A DNA stretch of 64,000 nt. It comes from an uncultured Duncaniella sp. (GTDB lineage Bacteria; Bacteroidota; Bacteroidia; Bacteroidales; Muribaculaceae). Below are positions 60,963-64,000 of this stretch, one piece after another. Below the pieces are notes generated by a model. The model was not told where the DNA came from, ran no database searches, and was given only the letters and a program-made list of their open reading frames with translations. Made by a program: the position numbers and the translations under genes. The stretch spans positions 28,890-92,889 of the forward strand of contig CAJUGS010000006.1 of the NCBI GenBank assembly GCA_910586305.1, given 5' to 3'. Numbering within the stretch: position 1 is the first letter of the stretch; the number at the start of each line of letters is the position of its first letter.

Positions 60963-62678
60963 TTATTTCCTTTGCGAGGCTTTGGCAGTTGCCATGGCAA
61001 AGGCTTTTTCGTAGTACTTGATGAAGTTGGTCCATGAGGCAGCCTCGGCTGTGCGCGCTGCAGCACGGTGTATGCGTCGGATTGTCTTGTCGTCGGCACA
61101 GGTGAGATACTCCACGGAGTGGGCTATGTTGTGGACCACGCCGTCGTAGTTGGAGTCGCCTCGGCCGATTACGTTTACGCCACAGTCTTCAAAGTCGTTG
61201 TCGTAGGTTTCGATCACCCACTGACCGAATCCGGAGAGCGATGTTGTGATGGTGGGTACTCCGAAGGCCACGCTCTCAAGGGGTGTGTAGCCCCAGGGTT
61301 CGTAGTAGGAGGGGAACACTGTAGCGTCGGCTCCGATGATGAGGTCGTAGTAGCTGCGGTTGAAGATGCCGTCGGTGCCATTGAGGTAGCAGGGGACATA
61401 GATGACTGTCACGCGCGGATCGATATGCTCCCATCCCATTTCGCGGATGCGGTTCATCACCGCGTCGCCATAGGGGTTGTTGAGCCAGTGGGTTATGACC
61501 GGTTCGGCGAGAGGTGAGGCATCGGCGGGGAGGCCGTTGTCGAGGCGCTCTCTCAGGTCGGCACGTGCTTCTTTGGGCCATGCGGGCACCATCACGTAGG
61601 CCAGCACCTTGCGGCAGCAGTTGATGCTCTTGAGGGTTGCAGCCATGTCGAGATACACATCGAGACCTTTGTTGCGGTATTCACAGCGTCCGCCTGTGAC
61701 CACGATGAATGTGTTGTCGTCCATCTGTCGGCCTGTGAGGGCTGATGCTACGTCGAGCATCACCTTGCGGGCCTCGGCGCGGTCGCTCTTGAATTTAGCT
61801 CCCGAGGGCACGAATCCTTTTTCGAAGCCGTTGGGGGTCACTATGTCGGGACGGCGGCCGAGGAGCTGCTCGCATTCGCGGGCTGTGATCTCGCTGACGG
61901 TGGTGAACACGTCGGCCTGTGTGGCCGCTGCTTTCTCAAGCGAGTGCTTGGCCTCCATGTTGAGTTCGCGGGCCATCTGGTCGCCGTCGTAGGCGTTGAG
62001 ATAGTCGTAGAGGGGCTTGTTGTTGCCACAGATGCTGCGGCCTATGCTGGTGGCATGGGTGGTGAATATGGTGGCTACCTTGGGGAGCTTCCATTTCACA
62101 TAGAGCAGTCCCATACCGGTGGTCCATTCGTCGAAATGGGCCACGACGTCAAACTTTATCTTTCTCGGACGGCCTCGCTTGCCTTTGGGGGCAATCGCGC
62201 CTTCCGGGGCGCCATAGCCCGAAGCGAGAATCGATTCAACCACTACTCCTGAGGCGTGGGCAAAGGCGCAGCCTTCGTCGTAGTCGCCATAGGCGTGGAG
62301 CGAGTCGACTCCGAAACGCGTCCACATTTCGCCATAGAATTCGTCCTTGACGGCATACATTCCGTCGAATTTCACGAGGACGGCGATGGGACGGCCGGGA
62401 ATCTCCCAGCGGCCTACACGCACACTCACCCCCTGGGGGAGCTGCGCTTTCTTGGCCCAGACAGTGAGACCGGGAACGTTGCATTCAGTAAACCAAGGAG
62501 ATGGGTGCTCTTCAGTCCAGACATCAGGACCGATGAATACGGTCTTGTCCCTGTTGAGTTTCTGGAGGGTCTTGGCCTTGGTGGAGAGGACGGTGTATAT
62601 GCCGCCTATCTTGTTACACACTTCCCAACTGACCTCAAAAAGCAGGTCAGGCTGCTGCGTAGCAGGTCTTTTATCCAT
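60963..62678 (-). CDS. Glycogen synthase, GT3 (eukaryotic-like) family
   Basis: 571 residues. The N-terminus LFEVSWEVCNKIGGIYTVLS is the GT3 pattern known from animal and fungal glycogen synthases, not GT5 GlgA (KTGGLADV). Further GT3 segments: VVAHFDEWTTGMGLLYVK, TTHATSIGRSICG, DVFTTVSEITARECE, and FPSYYEPWGYTPLESVAFGVPTITTSLSG in two parts. It should elongate alpha-1,4 glucan, probably from UDP-glucose as in other GT3 enzymes. With glgP it makes a synthesis/breakdown pair. No allosteric arginine cluster of the animal enzyme was identified. Confidence 0.9.
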   Translation of the reverse strand: MDKRPATQQPDLLFEVSWEVCNKIGGIYTVLSTKAKTLQKLNRDKTVFIGPDVWTEEHPSPWFTECNVPGLTVWAKKAQLPQGVSVRVGRWEIPGRPIAVLVKFDGMYAVKDEFYGEMWTRFGVDSLHAYGDYDEGCAFAHASGVVVESILASGYGAPEGAIAPKGKRGRPRKIKFDVVAHFDEWTTGMGLLYVKWKLPKVATIFTTHATSIGRSICGNNKPLYDYLNAYDGDQMARELNMEAKHSLEKAAATQADVFTTVSEITARECEQLLGRRPDIVTPNGFEKGFVPSGAKFKSDRAEARKVMLDVASALTGRQMDDNTFIVVTGGRCEYRNKGLDVYLDMAATLKSINCCRKVLAYVMVPAWPKEARADLRERLDNGLPADASPLAEPVITHWLNNPYGDAVMNRIREMGWEHIDPRVTVIYVPCYLNGTDGIFNRSYYDLIIGADATVFPSYYEPWGYTPLESVAFGVPTITTSLSGFGQWVIETYDNDFEDCGVNVIGRGDSNYDGVVHNIAHSVEYLTCADDKTIRRIHRAAARTAEAASWTNFIKYYEKAFAMATAKASQRK

Positions 62679-63116
62679 TTATATTCCAATATTTTGTTTT
62701 AGGGCGCAAAGGTACAAAAAAAAATCCAATTATCTCATTTTTAACTCACAAAAGTTAGAACGGCAATATCTGCGCCATAGTCTGCGTGGGCTTTGGTGGT
62801 GTCGGAAACGACCTGTGAAATATCTCTGACGCCTCAGTCGGTTTTGTTGATGAAGACCTGTCGCGTCCTTGTGCCGAATATGTGAATGGATGCTCCTCAG
62901 TGCCTGCTGTGGTGTTTCTAATCCAATAAATACCATCGGAAGGAACACTGTCAGGAAAATGATCCAATGGCAATGGTCAAGCCAAGTGTATTAGGATTTG
63001 TACCTGTAGCGATGGGACAGGGGATGGTTCGAAAGTAGCTCGCAAGGCCTAACAAGGTTAAAATGCATACAGATATGCGTATAAAGGTATCTACAAAATG
63101 GTATTTTGCTCTTGGT
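62679..63116. other. Intergenic region between glycogen synthase and the TonB-C-like pseudogene
   Basis: 438 bases. It contains the glycogen synthase promoter box at 62707-62714. A minus-strand open frame of 72 codons (62755-62973; includes DGIYWIRNTTAGTEEHPFTY) looks protein-like in places but matches nothing I recognise and lacks a promoter, so it is not called a gene. The rest shows no clear feature. Confidence 0.5.
62707..62714 (-). promoter_or_regulatory. Promoter -7 box of glycogen synthase
   Basis: TACCTTTG on the minus strand, exact TAnnTTTG, 28 bases before the ATG at 62678. The -33 position is not TTTG. Confidence 0.6.
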
Positions 63117-63592
63117 TTATTGAGCTATAGGCGTAAACTCGACGTCATAGAACCCGTAGGACCAATCATTTCGCACGGTGATTTTTGTGCAGATTTTACT
63201 CCATTTACTGTTCCGGGATTGAGAACAGGAATCTGACGCAGATAAGTCTCTGTCAAATCGTCATATATCGGTAAAGTGGTCTTAACAATCTTGATGTCCT
63301 TTATTTTACCATCTGTATCAATTATTATTTCCATCAATGATATACCGACCGGTTTTACATTTGATGTAGCGACGCATTTGCGAGCCGCGCGTTTCATTTT
63401 TTCGTTGATTATATCCAGCAAGGCTCGAGAATCCCCATTAAATGACGGAGGTATAAACGATTTTTTTATTTCTGAGATGTTGTCATGTATTTTATATCCG
63501 TCGAGTGGCTCTGCTTTTGTCTCACCGTTGCAGAAGGATGATGTACTAAAGAATGCAGTAAGCAGAATAGCGAATAATCTTATGTTTTTCAT
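63117..63592 (-). pseudogene. TonB C-terminal-like periplasmic protein with a single-base frameshift
   Basis: From the ATG at 63592 (MKNIRLFAILLTAFF) the frame has a signal peptide, a linker and a TonB_C-like region (ISLMEIIIDTDGKIKDIKIVKTT, in part), and reaches PGTVNGVKSAQ near residue 134. It then runs 21 residues in a frame without family features and stops at 63125. Switching frame at the A5 run around 63171-63175 gives KITVRNDWSYGFYDVEFT to a stop at 63117, a strand pattern expected for the domain's end. One missing A explains it. It could be a real mutation, a sequencing error in the homopolymer, or a slippage site. Confidence 0.7.
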
Positions 63593-63610
63593 GGCGAAAT
63601 TCGTTTTTCG

Positions 63611-63618
63611 CAAAGATA
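63611..63618 (-). promoter_or_regulatory. Promoter -7 box of the TonB-C-like gene
   Basis: TATCTTTG on the minus strand, 18 bases before the ATG at 63592. Confidence 0.55.
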
Positions 63619-63711
63619 ATAAATGCAATGTGTTTTTTTCTAAATTTAATATGAAAAAACATTAAATTACACATCGGTGTGATAAAAAAAGGAGCCGGTG
63701 GGTGGGATTGA

Positions 63712-63751
63712 AAAAGCGGCGACCATTGCACGCTTTTTGCAATAGTCGCCG
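63712..63751 (-). terminator. Intrinsic terminator of the right-edge gene
   Basis: Stem 63717-63730 with 63738-63751 (one mispair); the minus-strand sequence then reads GCTTTTTC, so it ends the transcript of the gene at 63775-64000. Confidence 0.8.
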
Positions 63752-63774
63752 TTGTTGGTGTCAGTATGCCTGTT

Positions 63775-64000
63775 TTATCTGTCAGTTTTTGCTGTCTTGC
63801 GCGGTTCGAAGCGGAGGTGTGTGAGAGTGCATACCGATTTTCCCTCTTCGGGTGAGTCGAAGACAAGATAGAGGGGGTGCTTGCCTTTGAGCGACTTCAC
63901 TGCGCTGACGTCGGCTTTCACGCTTAGGCCCGTGAGAGCCCATCCCGGTATCTCCATGCGCCCTACGGGGCTGGGATTTCCCTTCCAGGGTGCTGAGGTG
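63775..64000 (-). CDS. C-terminus of a probable carbohydrate-active or carbohydrate-binding protein (partial)
   Basis: Only the last ~75 residues are visible; the 5' part runs off the right edge. The frame is open up to the edge (it reads APWKGNPSPVGRMEIPGW there). The late segment SLKGKHPLYLVFDSPEEGKS resembles the end of CBM6-type carbohydrate-binding modules (G-x-H-x-L-Y-L-V-F), which close many secreted glycosidases of Bacteroidales. A strong terminator lies 24 bases after the stop. Enzyme class cannot be told from this fragment. Confidence 0.6.
   Translation of the reverse strand, partial: TSAPWKGNPSPVGRMEIPGWALTGLSVKADVSAVKSLKGKHPLYLVFDSPEEGKSVCTLTHLRFEPRKTAKTDR

Noticed and set aside
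1..64000. CRISPR arrays, tRNA or rRNA genes, insertion sequences, integrase or phage genes
   Set aside because: None was seen: no regular spaced repeats, no cloverleaf-like segments and no transposase motifs. The reading was by eye, so a small tRNA could be missed.

Overview
The window reads as a chromosomal segment of a Bacteroidales bacterium, most likely a member of the Muribaculaceae or a close relative. The reasons are the gene families (DUF4494, DUF4292, DUF3256, WbqC, a long-form signal peptidase I, a succinylornithine-type arginine pathway, a GT3-type glycogen synthase), the G+C-rich coding sequence set in AT-rich gaps, and repeated matches to the Bacteroidota sigma-factor promoter (TTTG, about 20 bases, TAnnTTTG). 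The placement rests on recognition, not on a database search. No rRNA, tRNA, CRISPR array, insertion sequence, integrase or phage gene was seen; the segment is mostly core genome.

Layout. 1-6420 (minus): a DUF4494-yggS-neuC unit cut by the left edge, then dapB-lepB-wbqC-GT2-wecG, which joins lysine/peptidoglycan precursor synthesis, protein export and surface polysaccharide assembly. 6755-17590 (plus): ndk, an M23 peptidase, a two-component system, dut, and a TPR / DUF4292 / EnvC-like run, then a DEAD-box helicase and a DUF3256 protein. 17929-21035: inositol-3-phosphate synthase and nadB. 21166-29166 (minus): a CPA2-type cation/proton antiporter, an AGCS symporter, a GH127 arabinofuranosidase, an FNT channel and a 3'-5' exonuclease. 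29301-38517 (minus): bioA-bioF-bioGC(fusion)-bioD behind an outer-membrane barrel gene and a 1000-residue TPR gene. 38645-46879 (plus): GT4 and GH31, a DivIC/FtsB-like gene, coaX, an outer-membrane protein, LptC and a CBS-domain transporter. 47161-55284 (minus): a compact eight-gene arginine operon, GNAT-argG-argC-argD-argF'-argB-argE-argH. 55424-57046 (minus): an ECF sigma factor and a porin. 57367-58117 (plus): a zeta-toxin-like kinase with a small overlapping partner. 58222-62678 (minus): glycogen synthase and glucan phosphorylase. The right end holds a frameshifted TonB-C-like gene and the C-terminus of a probable carbohydrate-active protein.

The most interesting signal is not a protein. 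Two intergenic sites, near 8206-8300 and 46898-46990, share a conserved block of about 45 bases joined to a strong hairpin whose stem differs between the copies while the loop flanks are alike. Read on the minus strand each has promoter-like sequence, a conserved 5' segment and an intrinsic terminator. I interpret them as two members of a paralogous small-RNA family. Other points worth a check are the BioG-BioC fusion, Ala in place of the expected Pro at the specificity position of the ornithine carbamoyltransferase, a long GH127 leader with three direct repeats, a single-base frameshift that hides an intact TonB-like C-terminus, the zeta-toxin pair, and several promoters placed so close to start codons that the transcripts should be nearly leaderless.
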